DNA of 64,000 nt from Planomicrobium sp. CPCC 101079 (GTDB taxonomy: Bacteria > Bacillota > Bacilli > Bacillales_A > Planococcaceae), in NCBI RefSeq assembly GCF_007859275.1, contig NZ_VOHC01000011.1, positions 310,001 through 374,000 of the forward strand, read 5' to 3'. This document shows positions 53,191 to 62,593 of the stretch, in pieces. The position numbers were made by a program, and so were the translations under genes. Every line of letters begins with the position of its first letter. Position 1 is the stretch's first letter. The notes under the pieces were generated by a model that saw only the letters and a list, made by a program, of their open reading frames with translations, did no database searches and was not told where the DNA came from.

Positions 53191-53419
53191 AAACAAAAGC
53201 TGAGTTGACTTGACACACAAATTATTAGCAGCGAAGTAAAAGATTTCATTTGTTTTTTTATGTGTTAATTACAGATAAAAGGTATCTCTAAAGTATTTTA
53301 TTGGAGAAATCTTTAAAAAATATTATTATTCCTATAACTTCCTTCTGTCTCTTCCTTTATAATAGAAGTAGTACTTATACTCTAGTAAAGGTTTTACGAG
53401 ATTAGAAGGAGGTTGCTTG

Positions 53420-55354
53420 ATGTTAAGTTCAAAATACTTGGATTTGTTGGCGCAGAAATACGATAGTGAAGAAAAAGTGGCCACTGAAATCATTAATCTT
53501 GAAGCGATTTTGGATTTGCCAAAGGGAACAGAACATTTTGTCAGTGATTTGCACGGTGAGTACCAGGCATTCCAGCATGTGCTGAGAAACGGTTCTGGAA
53601 ACGTAAAAGTGAAAATCAGAGACCTTTTCAAAGATGAAATATCAGAAGAAGAAATAAATGAGTTTGCGACATTGGTGTATTATCCTGAAGAGAAAATCCA
53701 ATTAATCAAGAATAATTTTAACAGCGAAAAAGAATTGCACGATTGGTATATTAATATTATCGAACGCATGTTAAAGCTTATCTCGTATGCATCTTCGAAA
53801 TACACGCGCTCGAAATTGCGGAAAGCATTGCCGAAACGGTTTGTTTACATCATTGAAGAACTGTTATACAAAACTGACGAGTATAAGAACAAAAAAGACT
53901 ACTATACCAAAATTGTCCAACAGCTTATTTCACTTGACCAGACCGATAAGCTGATCATCGGTTTATCTTATACTACCCAAAGACTAGTCGTGGACCATCT
54001 GCACGTGGTTGGGGATATTTATGACCGCGGCCCAGATCCCCATAAAATTGTGGACACGCTTATCGACTATCATTCTGTCGATATTCAATGGGGAAACCAT
54101 GATGTCTTATGGATAGGCGCATTTGCCGGTTCGAAAGTGTGTCTCGCCAACATCATCCGGATCTGTGCCCGCTATAATAACTTGGATATTATTGAAGATG
54201 TATACGGAATCAACCTAAGGCCCCTGCTGAATCTTGCTGAAAAATATTATGATGACAATCCTGCTTTTCGCCCTAAGAGAAGTTCCGATGTTACGTTAAC
54301 TGAGCAAGAGCAAATTCAGATAACTAAGATCCATCAAGCTATTTCCATCATTCAGTTCAAGCTGGAAAGCCCCATTATTAAAAGACGGCCATGCTTTGAC
54401 ATGTCAAACCGGCTGTTGCTGGAAAAAGTGGACTATGATAAAAACGAAGTGACTCTTCATGGAAAAACATACTCCCTGGAAAACACTTGTTTTGCGACAG
54501 TCAATCCCGAGAAGCCCGATGAATTGTTGGAGGAAGAACAGCAAGTGATCGATAAATTGCTGTTTTCTGTCCAGCATTCCGAAAAGCTGACAAGGCATAT
54601 GAGCTTCCTAATGAAAAAGGGCAGCCTTTACTTGAAATACAATGGAAATCTGTTGATACATGGCTGTATCCCATTAGATGAAGACGGCAAAATGGAAAAA
54701 ATGGAGATTGAAGGCAAGACATACGCTGGCCGTGATTTGCTCGATGTTTTTGAACGGTATCTCCGTTATTCTTTTGCTCATCCTGAACAAACAGATGATA
54801 TCGCAACCGATATGGCCTGGTACTTGTGGACAGGGGAATATTCATCGCTTTTTGGAAAGAGAGAAATGACCACTTTCGAGCGGTATTTCATCAAAGAAAA
54901 AGAAACGCATAAGGAAAGAAAAAATCCTTATTATTATTTGCGTGAAGATGAGGAAATGTGCAGGAAAATGCTTGCTGAATTTGATCTGGATCCGGATCAT
55001 GGACGCATCATCAATGGCCATACGCCTGTCAAAGAACGCGACGGGGAAAACCCGATCAAAGCAAACGGCAAAATGATTGTCATCGATGGCGGGTTCTCAA
55101 AAGCCTATCAATCGACTACGGGAATCGCCGGATATACACTCCTCTACAATTCGTACGGCATGCAGCTTGTCGCCCATCAACGTTTCAATTCAAAAGAAGA
55201 TGTTTTGGCTAATGGAACCGATGTATTGTCGGTCAAGCGCTTGGTCGATGAAGAGCTGCAGCGGCAAAAGGTAAGAGAAACGAATATCGGTGAAGAATTG
55301 CTGCAGGAAATTTCCATATTGAATAGTTTGAGAGAATACCGGTATATGAACTGA
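53420..55354 (+). CDS. fbp: Fructose-1,6-bisphosphatase, class III
   Basis: Gluconeogenic enzyme, manganese-dependent metallophosphatase of the Firmicute class III type. 644 residues. Metal-binding motifs: [36 protein letters not shown] and [23 protein letters not shown] lies seven bases before the ATG at 53420. TATAAT at 53358-53363 is a plausible -10. Monocistronic, with a terminator. Confidence 0.96.
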   Translation: MLSSKYLDLLAQKYDSEEKVATEIINLEAILDLPKGTEHFVSDLHGEYQAFQHVLRNGSGNVKVKIRDLFKDEISEEEINEFATLVYYPEEKIQLIKNNFNSEKELHDWYINIIERMLKLISYASSKYTRSKLRKALPKRFVYIIEELLYKTDEYKNKKDYYTKIVQQLISLDQTDKLIIGLSYTTQRLVVDHLHVVGDIYDRGPDPHKIVDTLIDYHSVDIQWGNHDVLWIGAFAGSKVCLANIIRICARYNNLDIIEDVYGINLRPLLNLAEKYYDDNPAFRPKRSSDVTLTEQEQIQITKIHQAISIIQFKLESPIIKRRPCFDMSNRLLLEKVDYDKNEVTLHGKTYSLENTCFATVNPEKPDELLEEEQQVIDKLLFSVQHSEKLTRHMSFLMKKGSLYLKYNGNLLIHGCIPLDEDGKMEKMEIEGKTYAGRDLLDVFERYLRYSFAHPEQTDDIATDMAWYLWTGEYSSLFGKREMTTFERYFIKEKETHKERKNPYYYLREDEEMCRKMLAEFDLDPDHGRIINGHTPVKERDGENPIKANGKMIVIDGGFSKAYQSTTGIAGYTLLYNSYGMQLVAHQRFNSKEDVLANGTDVLSVKRLVDEELQRQKVRETNIGEELLQEISILNSLREYRYMN

Positions 55355-55379
55355 TTCACAACCATACCAGACAATATAA

Positions 55380-55424
55380 AAACCCGGCAAGCCCTTTAAA
55401 ACAAGGCTTGCTGGGTTTCTTTGT
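55380..55424 (+). terminator. Terminator after fbp
   Basis: AAACCCGGCAAGCC / GGCTTGCTGGGTTT with one mismatch, followed by CTTTGTTTTT; also positioned to stop the converging YdcZ operon. Confidence 0.85.
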
Positions 55425-55439
55425 TTTTCAGTTCCTGAA

Positions 55440-55928
55440 TCACTCGTTCACTTTGATTGAATCATTATTTCCATTCAGAAAATGCTTTTGTTCCAATTTA
55501 GGTCCTAATTGAAACAGCAGAACGCCGCTGCTAATCAAAACGACACCGAAAAGCGATTGCCATGTGAACGGAACCTGCTGCAGTCCAAAATAGCCCAGGG
55601 TGTCCCACATCAAACCGAAGAAAATCTGAGACACCATGACAAGGGAAATGGCCCGGCTTGGCCCAAGAATTTGCACGCCTTGCGTTACGCAAGCGACAAC
55701 GCCTACGCCTAAAATACCGCTGAACCAGAACCACGGTTCTGGTTGGAACTTGAACAGTCCAGCTCCTTCAAACGCAAGACCAGCGGCAAATGAGGCGATA
55801 AATCCAAGAAGCAAGACCAGCGCAGTGGTAGACCAGACGCTGACCCGCTTTTTGACGTTTGCGTTAAACGTATTCTGCAGGCAGACAAAACCGCCGCCAA
55901 CAAGCGCTAAAAAAATGCCGATAGCCAT
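55440..55928 (-). CDS. YdcZ/DUF606-type (DMT superfamily) membrane protein, copy B
   Basis: 162 residues with five hydrophobic helices; start GIFLALVGGGFVCLQNTFNANV and the later ILGPSRAISLVMVSQIFFGLMWDTLGYFG are typical of DUF606. Members are half-size drug/metabolite transporters that probably work as dual-topology or paired subunits. Third gene of a three-gene unit: YdcZ, Crp-type regulator, YdcZ, spaced 11 bases each. Substrate unknown. Confidence 0.82.
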   Translation of the reverse strand: MAIGIFLALVGGGFVCLQNTFNANVKKRVSVWSTTALVLLLGFIASFAAGLAFEGAGLFKFQPEPWFWFSGILGVGVVACVTQGVQILGPSRAISLVMVSQIFFGLMWDTLGYFGLQQVPFTWQSLFGVVLISSGVLLFQLGPKLEQKHFLNGNNDSIKVNE

Positions 55929-55939
55929 ATATGTTCCTC

Positions 55940-56605
55940 CTATTCGTAAATGTTGTGACCGGCCTGTTGCAGCAAGGCAGCCCGGTCAAGCAAGGTGATT
56001 TTCCCGCGCTTTTTCATGATCCATCCGGCTTTTTCAAATTGGTGCAAGACCCGGTTGAGATGGCGGTAGCTAGTGCCGATTAAATCCGCCATATCTACTA
56101 ACGAGGTGGAATCGACCATTGGCTGGGTTGGCGTCATGGAAAGCAGGTAACTTGCTACTCGGACATCCACCGCATAAAGGAGGCTAAAGTTCATCGCCCG
56201 GGTTTTCGTTTCAAATTTTTTAGTAATGGTATCAAGTAAAAATTTCAGCCATGCCGCATTACCTGACATATCTTTTCGAAGGGCAGCATATGGAATTCCG
56301 ATCACCACAATATCCGTTACGGCCTCCACTGTATTGATAAATCGGCAATTCCTCACATATTCAATATCTCCAACAATATCAAATGGTGTCTTAAACGCCA
56401 AGATGAGGCGCTTCCCTTCAGGAGACAACATGGAAATTTTCAGTTTGCCTTCAACAAGAAAATAAAGCGTATCTGCTTCGTCGCATTGTGAGAATAAACG
56501 TTCACAACTTGCGTATGTTGCAACATACATTTCTTGTTGGACTAAAACCGGAAACAAGTCAGATACCTGAAACTGCTGCAGATAATTCGTTACACGCCGG
56601 TCCAT
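55940..56605 (-). CDS. Crp/Fnr-family regulator (YeiL-like)
   Basis: 221 residues: cyclic-nucleotide-binding-like domain (FSQCDEADTLYFLVEGKLKISML, GKRLILAFKTPFDIVGDIEYV) and a C-terminal winged helix (SLVDMADLIGTSYRHLNRVLHQFEKAGWI). No Fnr-type N-terminal Cys cluster. ATG 56605 follows GAGGAGGAG; an in-frame ATG 18 bases earlier lacks a site. Embedded between two YdcZ genes it probably regulates, perhaps through the AGGACA-N2-TGTCCT site upstream. Confidence 0.88.
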   Translation of the reverse strand: MDRRVTNYLQQFQVSDLFPVLVQQEMYVATYASCERLFSQCDEADTLYFLVEGKLKISMLSPEGKRLILAFKTPFDIVGDIEYVRNCRFINTVEAVTDIVVIGIPYAALRKDMSGNAAWLKFLLDTITKKFETKTRAMNFSLLYAVDVRVASYLLSMTPTQPMVDSTSLVDMADLIGTSYRHLNRVLHQFEKAGWIMKKRGKITLLDRAALLQQAGHNIYE

Positions 56606-56616
56606 TTTGCTCCTCC

Positions 56617-57042
56617 TCACCATTTCAAAATCATTACACCCAAAACCATTAACAATACCCCAACGATTTGCGTCCGGCCAATTTTCTCCTTGGACATGTC
56701 AAACCAGCCTTTACTGTCTATTAGAATCGCCATGACAAGCTGCGCGATCAAGAAAATCCCGATTGTCAGCGTTACGCCCATCTTGTGGACTGCGGTCATG
56801 TTGCTGAAAAGTACAATGGCTGCCAACAGGCCGCCGGATGCATACAGTGGCGATACCTGATTTAACTGCCCGTACGAGCGGTCTTTAATAATGACCACGA
56901 TAAGCATAGCCAGCAAAAAGCCAGTCAATTGGGTCATCGCAGCAGCCTGCCACGTGCCGATTTGATCGCTTATCGTCGCATTGGCGACACTTTGGAATGT
57001 CAGAAAAAAGCCGCCAGCGAGCGCAAACAAAATTCCTTTCAT
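56617..57042 (-). CDS. YdcZ/DUF606-type (DMT superfamily) membrane protein, copy A
   Basis: 141 residues, five hydrophobic helices; KGILFALAGGFFLTFQSVANA and TLTIGIFLIAQLVMAILIDSKGWF match DUF606. ATG 57042 is about ten bases from AAAGGTG; an in-frame GTG at 57051 is too close. First gene of the operon. With copy B it could form a heteromeric exporter. Confidence 0.82.
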   Translation of the reverse strand: MKGILFALAGGFFLTFQSVANATISDQIGTWQAAAMTQLTGFLLAMLIVVIIKDRSYGQLNQVSPLYASGGLLAAIVLFSNMTAVHKMGVTLTIGIFLIAQLVMAILIDSKGWFDMSKEKIGRTQIVGVLLMVLGVMILKW

Positions 57043-57097
57043 GAAATCCACGCACCTTTCTATACTTTCAATTTACAAGGATGGAATTAAGAAAGAA

Positions 57098-57111
57098 AGG
57101 ACACATGTCCT
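57098..57111. promoter_or_regulatory. Inverted repeat upstream of the YdcZ-Crp-YdcZ unit
   Basis: AGGACA-CA-TGTCCT, perfect 6-bp arms, centred about 62 bp upstream of the first start codon. A position like this suits a Crp-family activator, and a Crp-type gene lies in the unit. Confidence 0.5.
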
Positions 57112-57133
57112 ATCTTAAGAATGATTTATAATC

Positions 57134-57161
57134 AAAAAAAGGAGATGGTTTGAACCATCCC
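57134..57161 (-). terminator. Minus-strand terminator-like hairpin with no obvious gene
   Basis: On the minus strand GGGGATGGTT-CA-AACCATCTCC runs into TTTTTTT. It lies upstream of the YdcZ operon, with no minus-strand gene before it. Confidence 0.5.
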
Positions 57162-57418
57162 CTTCTTCATCTGAAATTCCGTCATAGTGAGTCTTTCCTT
57201 ATACTTCCATTATAGCATGCCGATTTTTGATTTATAAGACTTGTATTTTTCATCATCTTGACCTAGCCTTTGTTCCTATCCGATGTTCTTAAAGTGATGT
57301 GAATGAGAAACAATTGTCAAAGCCGGATTGTATCCGTTTTGTAAATTCTTTGAAAGAGTGTGTGAAACGTGATGAAAAGGGAAAAGATGAATGATCAAAA
57401 ACCTAAGGAGGCAGGGAA

Positions 57419-57664
57419 ATGTCGGATAAAAAAAAGCTTCAAAAAAATACGGAAGCCGAAAGTGCCAACCAGGAACTCAACGAAAAATTCAATGGCAAGC
57501 AGCAAGAAGTCAGTAATGAAACGAAGGAGTTTTTGACCGAAACTGAAGAAGCAAATTTGGAACTCAATAAAGAACTAGATTCCGATGGCCAAGATACCCG
57601 CTCTTCGCCGGCTTCATACTTGTACAACAATACTGCGGCGATAGATGTCACGAAAAAAGAGTAA
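57419..57664 (+). CDS. Small hydrophilic acidic protein
   Basis: 81 residues, no hydrophobic segment, rich in Glu, Asn and Lys with a rough repeat (NQELNEKFNGKQQEVSNETKE / ANLELNKELDSD), likely disordered or helical. Ribosome binding site AAGGAGG. The composition resembles small stress or spore-type hydrophilic proteins, but no family is assigned. A terminator follows. Confidence 0.65.
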   Translation: MSDKKKLQKNTEAESANQELNEKFNGKQQEVSNETKEFLTETEEANLELNKELDSDGQDTRSSPASYLYNNTAAIDVTKKE

Positions 57665-57716
57665 GCGAATTGCCTTTTATGGGAGCTCTAACAGACGAAA
57701 AACAAACAATATCAAG

Positions 57717-57752
57717 GACCGATGGCTTTTCATAGCTACCGGTCTTTTTTTA
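57717..57752 (+). terminator. Terminator after the small acidic protein gene
   Basis: GACCGATGGC / GCTACCGGTC with T8. Confidence 0.75.
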
Positions 57753-57988
57753 TACTTTTTGTTTTATGAACATGGTGAATGAAAACTAATTTTGGTGAGG
57801 TTTACAGTTTACAATTATGGTATTATTAGTAAAATATTAAATAGTCGGAAATATTGTTTGGTCGAAGATTTTACCTTATCTTATCCACAACCTTATGAGC
57901 TTTAGAACTACTGTGGAACAGATAGCGTTTTATTTGAGCTGCTGTGTGGAAAAGCTGCTTTTCAAAGGCAGCGAAAGGAGTAGATATA
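57753..57988. other. Intergenic stretch before a lipoprotein gene
   Basis: AT-rich with no coding signal. An inverted pair AGCTGCT ... AAGCTGCTTTTCAAAGGCAGC lies just before the ribosome binding site and could influence translation. Confidence 0.4.
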
Positions 57989-58429
57989 TTGAAGCGTTTT
58001 GGACTGATCCTGCTATTTATAGTTGCAGGGTGTGAGGGCTCCATTCAGTTAAGCGAAAATGAAGAACGGGCTGCCAAGTATCTCGAAGAGCAAGGATACA
58101 CTGTGATTTCAATTGAAGATGAAAGTTCTTTCAAATATTCCGCTTCCCAGCTATTGGACCAACCTTGGTCAGGCATTTGGGATGTACAGTCCACCAAGCC
58201 GGAAGCTTATACAAACAAAGCGATTGTGGCAGTCAGTTTTATTATAAAGGATCACCCTTTGGATGATGCTTCAGATAGAGGAAAAACAAATGCCACCGTA
58301 TACTTGTCTGATCAAGAAGTGATTGGCGGAATTTCTTTTCCGCATTCTAATGGCCCTTTAATTGGCCAACCCTATTCCTTGGTCGGGAAGACTGCGGAAG
58401 AAATCGATGAACAGATCAAACAAGAGTGA
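57989..58429 (+). CDS. Putative lipoprotein
   Basis: 146 residues. TTG start set by AAAGGAG eight bases upstream; then KRFGLILLFIVAGC, a lipobox signal with the Cys at about position 15. The mature part is mixed alpha/beta (EERAAKYLEEQGYTVISIEDE ... ATVYLSDQEVIGGISFPHS). It should sit on the outer face of the membrane. Family not recognised. Confidence 0.7.
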   Translation: MKRFGLILLFIVAGCEGSIQLSENEERAAKYLEEQGYTVISIEDESSFKYSASQLLDQPWSGIWDVQSTKPEAYTNKAIVAVSFIIKDHPLDDASDRGKTNATVYLSDQEVIGGISFPHSNGPLIGQPYSLVGKTAEEIDEQIKQE

Positions 58430-58480
58430 TTTATTTGATATAGAAAGTCCTGCTGGCTTAAAGAAAAAGGGGGAGAACCT

Positions 58481-58825
58481 ATGAATATTGAGTTAACGCG
58501 CTTCCGTGTGAAAGAAGGGAAAACAGCGAAAGTGGATGAGTGGTTGGAATTTTTGAACGAACACTTGGATGATGTACTGGTCACATTAGAAGGTGAAAAA
58601 ATGTACGTAGAAACAATATTTAGAGAAACGCTGGAAGGCAAGGAATATTTATACTGGTATTCCATTCAAGGCGAAGGCGGACAATCTGTAGAATCTTCCA
58701 CTCATTGGGTTGATGAAAAGCACTTGGCATTTTGGAACGAATGCATTGATCCGACATTTCAGCCTGTCGATTTGACCACATCCGTAGTGATGATTCCAAC
58801 CAACATTAAGGCAAGTATGAAATAA
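58481..58825 (+). CDS. DUF6176 family protein
   Basis: 114 residues, cytosolic, with the family's order: IELTRFRVKEGKTAKVDEWLEFL, VLVTLEGEKMYVETIF, KEYLYWYSIQGEGGQ, HWVDEKHLAFWNECID. The fold is expected to be a ferredoxin-like dimeric barrel. Function unknown. GGGGGAG before the ATG. Confidence 0.75.
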   Translation: MNIELTRFRVKEGKTAKVDEWLEFLNEHLDDVLVTLEGEKMYVETIFRETLEGKEYLYWYSIQGEGGQSVESSTHWVDEKHLAFWNECIDPTFQPVDLTTSVVMIPTNIKASMK

Positions 58826-58844
58826 GTCCATTGCACGCGTCCTC

Positions 58845-58976
58845 ATGGAACAAACAGTAGATGCCGCTTGGCTTCAGTGGAACTCGAGCAAAGAAGCGAT
58901 TCAGTTCTTTGAAAAACTGGGATGCGAAAGAGTGGATTTGATACAGAAAGGCTGGAGTTTGAAGTTGAATTTGTAG
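58845..58976 (+). pseudogene. C-terminal fragment of a GNAT acetyltransferase
   Basis: 43 codons reading WLQWNSSKEAIQFFEKLGCE followed by a short strand region: the last helix and strand of a GNAT enzyme (compare WN...AI.FYEKLG). No ribosome binding site and the first ~100 residues of the domain are missing. A remnant left by deletion. Confidence 0.6.
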
Positions 58977-58998
58977 CCGGTGTATCGGCAGGACAAAT

Positions 58999-59047
58999 AA
59001 AAGAGCTTATAGAGCCAATCCGGCCGGACTCTATAAGCTCTTTCTAT
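58999..59047. terminator. Bidirectional terminator
   Basis: AAAGAGCTTATAGAG / CTCTATAAGCTCTTT, 15-bp perfect stem, between the GNAT remnant and the SDR gene end. Confidence 0.88.
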
Positions 59048-59063
59048 TAAAATTTATAGATTT

Positions 59064-59957
59064 TTAAGCGGTCGGCATGCCTCCAGTAATGCCATACACT
59101 TGCCCCGTCACATAGCTCGAATCCGTCGAAGCTAAAAAAACATAAGTAGCCGCAAGTTCTGCTGGTTGGCCAGCGCGGCCGATAGGTGTGGCAGGTGTGC
59201 TTTTGCCGAATTCCGGGATGTTTTCTTGCGGTTGGCCGCCTGAGATTTGTAAAGCCGTCCAAATTGGACCTGGTGCGATCGAATTCACGCGAATTCCTTT
59301 TTCCGCGAGTTGTTTGGATAGTGCTTTTGTAAAGCCGATAATCGCGAATTTTGTAGCAGCGTAATCCAGCAAAATCGGATTCGGGTCAAACCCTTCGACA
59401 GAAGAAGTGGTGATGATCGAAGCCCCTTCCGGAAGATATGGCAATGCAGCTTTCACTGTCCAATATAATGAAAATACGTTGACTTGGAAGGTTTTTTCCA
59501 TCTGTTCGGTCGGCAAGTCCAAAATGCTTTTGACGGCTTGCTGTTTTCCGGCAACTAGCGCGAGAATGTCCAGTCCTCCAAGTTCTGTGTTTGCCTGTTC
59601 CACAAGTTCTTTACAGAAAGCTTCATCGCTTAAATCTCCCGGTATCAGTACCGCTTTTCGCCCTTCAGCTTCAATCAGCTTTTTTACTTCGTCTGCATCT
59701 GGCTGTTCTACCGGCAAATAGTTTATCGCGACATCAGCGCCTTCTCTGGCATAAGCGATTGCAGCTGCACGGCCGATACCTGAATCACCGCCCGTTACAA
59801 GCGCTTTCCGTCCTGTTAAGCGCCCGGAACCTGCATAACTTGTTTCGCCGCAATCCGGCAGGGGATCCATTTGATTTTGAAGCGCTGGCGGTTCCTGGTA
59901 TTGCTTCGGAAAATTTTCCGTAGAGTATTGAGTGGTTGGGTTTGTAAGCTTCGACAT
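59064..59957 (-). CDS. SDR-family oxidoreductase (general stress, YhdF/YhxD type)
   Basis: 297 residues with the ~45-residue N-terminal extension seen in this subgroup ([32 protein letters not shown]). Cofactor motif [16 protein letters not shown], catalytic Ser in IITTSSVEG and YxxxK in [12 protein letters not shown]. It should be an NAD(P)H-dependent alcohol/carbonyl oxidoreductase. GGAGATG precedes the ATG. A sigma-B-like -35 upstream suits relatives known as general stress proteins. Confidence 0.9.
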   Translation of the reverse strand: MSKLTNPTTQYSTENFPKQYQEPPALQNQMDPLPDCGETSYAGSGRLTGRKALVTGGDSGIGRAAAIAYAREGADVAINYLPVEQPDADEVKKLIEAEGRKAVLIPGDLSDEAFCKELVEQANTELGGLDILALVAGKQQAVKSILDLPTEQMEKTFQVNVFSLYWTVKAALPYLPEGASIITTSSVEGFDPNPILLDYAATKFAIIGFTKALSKQLAEKGIRVNSIAPGPIWTALQISGGQPQENIPEFGKSTPATPIGRAGQPAELAATYVFLASTDSSYVTGQVYGITGGMPTA

Positions 59958-60000
59958 TTTAACATCTCCTAGAAATGGATTTAATGGTTACTTTCTATGG

Positions 60001-60025
60001 CTACCACGTAATTACAAAATTAAAC
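60001..60025 (-). promoter_or_regulatory. Possible sigma-B promoter of the SDR gene
   Basis: On the minus strand GTTTAA (60025-60020, exact), 13 bases, TGGTAG (60006-60001, 4/6). Confidence 0.4.
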
Positions 60026-60133
60026 ATGTATATAAAAGGCGATATAAAAGGCAACAGTACACCCATTTGCGAATAGAATTGAAACTAGGTTTTCGACATG
60101 GAGAAGGAATGATTTCGATTTTGAGAATAAATG

Positions 60134-60157
60134 CTTTGAATGATAAATATGGGGTAT
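60134..60157 (+). promoter_or_regulatory. Possible sigma-B promoter of a small lipoprotein gene
   Basis: CTTTGA (4/6), 12 bases, GGGTAT (60152-60157, exact), 36 bases before the GTG. Confidence 0.4.
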
Positions 60158-60192
60158 AGAGAGTAAAAAGAACGGTTTAAGGAGGTAAAGGT

Positions 60193-60399
60193 GTGATTTC
60201 AAAACTGAAACAGCTAAGTTTAATCGGCTTTTTGTCTCTCTTGCTAGCCGCCTGCAGCTCTCCAAGCAATGATAACGATGATCTGCAAAATGATAACCCT
60301 GCTGTTGGGGGAGACGATGATACAGAAGAGCCCGCAGGTGAAGAAGATACAAATGAAGAATTAGAAGAAGATGTAGTGGAAGACCAGGACGAAGATTAA
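60193..60399 (+). CDS. Small acidic lipoprotein
   Basis: 68 residues: signal with lipobox (LSLIGFLSLLLAAC, Cys about residue 21) and a mature part made almost wholly of Asp, Glu, Asn and Gly (DDDTEEPAGEEDTNEELEED). GTG start nine bases after AAGGAGG. No fold is expected for the tail; it may bind cations at the cell surface. Own terminator. Confidence 0.7.
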   Translation: MISKLKQLSLIGFLSLLLAACSSPSNDNDDLQNDNPAVGGDDDTEEPAGEEDTNEELEEDVVEDQDED

Positions 60400-60415
60400 C
60401 ATGCGGAACCATAAT

Positions 60416-60447
60416 AAAAACGCTAATCGAAAAGATTAGCGTTTTTT
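60416..60447 (+). terminator. Terminator after the small lipoprotein gene
   Basis: AAAACGCTAATC-GAAAA-GATTAGCGTTTTTT. Confidence 0.9.
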
Positions 60448-60499
60448 CAGTATGCCAAGAAGTTGGCTAGCTGTTCATTGCGCTGCAGCCGGACGGTTC

Positions 60500-60524
60500 G
60501 TTTACTATCTGGAGTGCCGGGTAT
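60500..60524 (+). promoter_or_regulatory. Sigma-B promoter of the aldo/keto reductase
   Basis: GTTTAC (60500-60505, 5/6), 13 bases, GGGTAT (60519-60524, exact). Confidence 0.7.
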
Positions 60525-60575
60525 CCTACTAATGTGTCCAACAGATAAAACAATTATTAACTTTAGGAGGATATC

Positions 60576-61646
60576 ATGGAATACATTTATCTAGGAAGTT
60601 CAGGCTTGCGTGTCCCCAAATACATACTTGGTACTGTCCCTTTCAGCGGGACGAATGGTTTTGAAGCAGCCGGAAATGTAAAAGAAGAGGAAGCACGCAG
60701 AATGGTGGATCTGTCTTTGGAAGCCGGTATCAATATGTTCGATACAGCGAATCTTTATTCTAAGGGTGATGCTGAACGCGTTCTTGGATCAGCTATCCGC
60801 GGGCGCCGGGATGAAGTATTGCTTACGTCCAAAACCGGCTTTCCATTGGGAGATAACCCAAATGCCCAAGGCGCTTCCCGAAATAATATCTTAACTTCCA
60901 TCGACCAATCACTGGAGCGTCTTGGCACAGATTATCTCGACTTGTATTTCGTCCATCTCTGGGATGGGCAAACGCCGATAGAAGAAACCGTGGAAACAAT
61001 GACGAGCCTGGTCAAGTCCGGAAAAATCCGCCATTGGGGTGTATCCAACTATAGCGGCTGGGCACTTGCAAGAACCTACTCTATAGCCCAGCAACCCGGT
61101 TACATTCCGCCAATAACACAGCAGATCTACTACACGCCAGAAGCAAGGGAAGCGGAATATGAACTGTTGCCGGCAGGGAAAGAATTGGGCATCGGGTCAA
61201 TGATTTGGAGTCCGCTCGGAGAAGGGCTGCTGAACGGCAAAATCGGGCGAAACAAACAAGCTCCAGAAAACACCCGACAAGGCGGCGGATGGCCGGAACC
61301 TTGGGTCCAGGACCAGGAACGCCTGTACAACGTGATTGATGCTTTGGAGGAAGTTGCAGCAAATCACGGTGCCAGCGTACCGCAAATCGCTTATTCGTGG
61401 GTTAGAGACCGCCCGAACGTCGGCCCGATTGTTATAGCTGCGCGCAACGAAGAGCAGCTGAAGCAAAATATTGCATCATTCGAGATCAAGTTGACCCAGG
61501 ATGAACACGATAAGATTGAGTCGGTCGCTCGTCCAGTGCCGATTTATCCACTATGGCACCGTGCGATGAGTGCCCTGGAAATGGCAAGCCCATCGGAAAT
61601 CCCTTATCTCCGAGGCTACAAACAATCAATGGGATTGGATGATTGA
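60576..61646 (+). CDS. Aldo/keto reductase
   Basis: 356 residues, TIM-barrel NADPH oxidoreductase. Catalytic tetrad: D of [16 protein letters not shown] of the same segment, K of LTSKTGF, H of [12 protein letters not shown]. Cofactor-binding [15 protein letters not shown] near the end. Resembles the general-stress AKRs of the YhdN/IolS/YccK kind. TTTAGGAGG before the ATG, and a sigma-B promoter 52 bases further up. Confidence 0.92.
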   Translation: MEYIYLGSSGLRVPKYILGTVPFSGTNGFEAAGNVKEEEARRMVDLSLEAGINMFDTANLYSKGDAERVLGSAIRGRRDEVLLTSKTGFPLGDNPNAQGASRNNILTSIDQSLERLGTDYLDLYFVHLWDGQTPIEETVETMTSLVKSGKIRHWGVSNYSGWALARTYSIAQQPGYIPPITQQIYYTPEAREAEYELLPAGKELGIGSMIWSPLGEGLLNGKIGRNKQAPENTRQGGGWPEPWVQDQERLYNVIDALEEVAANHGASVPQIAYSWVRDRPNVGPIVIAARNEEQLKQNIASFEIKLTQDEHDKIESVARPVPIYPLWHRAMSALEMASPSEIPYLRGYKQSMGLDD

Positions 61647-61856
61647 CATTACAAAAGAATTCCTTGGAGACGGTGGTATAAATCCACACTGGATCCGGGG
61701 TTTTTTTCTTTTGCTTTAAAAAGATTCGTAACTAGGAGCGATAGCTTATTGAGTAATAATTTATACTGGATACATGAGGAGAACAATGAGGGCGTTTGCT
61801 TCTCCGGCATATAGCTGCATACAAAGATGCCATTACATAAGAACTGGGAGATGGAC

Positions 61857-62324
61857 ATGGAAAAAGTGTTTACAAAATCAGACTTAGAAAAATTAGAGGA
61901 CCGCTTTGAGTATGAGTTCGGACTTCCCTTTAGAACAAATGAAATGCCAGATAAATTGATTGAAATACATAGTGTTCCATACGCTAAAATCCTGAGCGGA
62001 CTGCTGAACGGAAGTTTTTCGTTGATATTATGTGTTCCGCGCCTGCCCGTGGAAAAAAGTTTGAAAAGGGCTGACGTGCTGGATGAAAACGATTCATTCA
62101 AACTGCTCAGAATTTCCGCAAAACATTATACCTCCCATATTGAAGAGTTCCTAAGGGAAATAGAGCATTATATCACTTTTTTCTGGATCCAACATTCCCG
62201 GAATGTGAAGTTTAAAATGCCAAAAACCAGCCAGGAACAACTTATACTATCTAATCTATGCGCCAATCAGCTTTATGCTTTATCATTAGAGAATGAAGAA
62301 TACACAGTAATAGGCTGGGATTGA
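61857..62324 (+). CDS. Hypothetical cytosolic protein
   Basis: 155 residues, helix-rich (TKSDLEKLEDRFEYEFGLPF ... YTSHIEEFLREIEHYITFFW). ATG 61857 has GGGAG six bases upstream; two earlier in-frame ATGs lack a site. No motif recognised. Followed by a decayed frame. Confidence 0.6.
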   Translation: MEKVFTKSDLEKLEDRFEYEFGLPFRTNEMPDKLIEIHSVPYAKILSGLLNGSFSLILCVPRLPVEKSLKRADVLDENDSFKLLRISAKHYTSHIEEFLREIEHYITFFWIQHSRNVKFKMPKTSQEQLILSNLCANQLYALSLENEEYTVIGWD

Positions 62325-62334
62325 AGGTTTTTGA

Positions 62335-62511
62335 ATTGAAGGATATGAAGAAGTCTTTTACTGCAAGAAAGACTTCAATCAAGTGCTCGGCGCATATGTA
62401 GCATGCGGACAACAAGAAAAAGCAGGGGAGATGCTGCGTTATTTTTTGTCCAGAAAAAGCTGTGGCAGGAAATTTGGAAAGCTTGAAAAGAACTACACAT
62501 TTTTACTTTAA
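62335..62511 (+). pseudogene. Gene remnant without start codon
   Basis: An open frame of 58 codons without a start codon reads like protein (EVFYCKKDFNQVLGAYVACG ... AGEMLRYFLSRKS) and ends in a stop at 62509. It follows the preceding gene by 10 bases and may be the tail of a gene lost by deletion. Family not recognised. Confidence 0.4.
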
Positions 62512-62559
62512 GTTCACAGAGGACTACCAACGTTGATATATTTTCTGAAGGTATTTTCT

Positions 62560-62588
62560 AAAAAAACAGCTTTTTTCCTATAAAGCTG
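62560..62588 (-). terminator. Terminator of the small membrane gene (minus strand)
   Basis: On the minus strand CAGCTTTATAGG...AAAAGCTG runs into TTTTTTT. Confidence 0.65.
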
Positions 62589-62593
62589 CCTTT

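Noticed and set aside
53263-53284. GTTAAT-N10-AGGTAT upstream of fbp as a sigma-B promoter.
   Set aside because: The spacer is too short and both hexamers are weak; a TATAAT nearer the gene is more likely.
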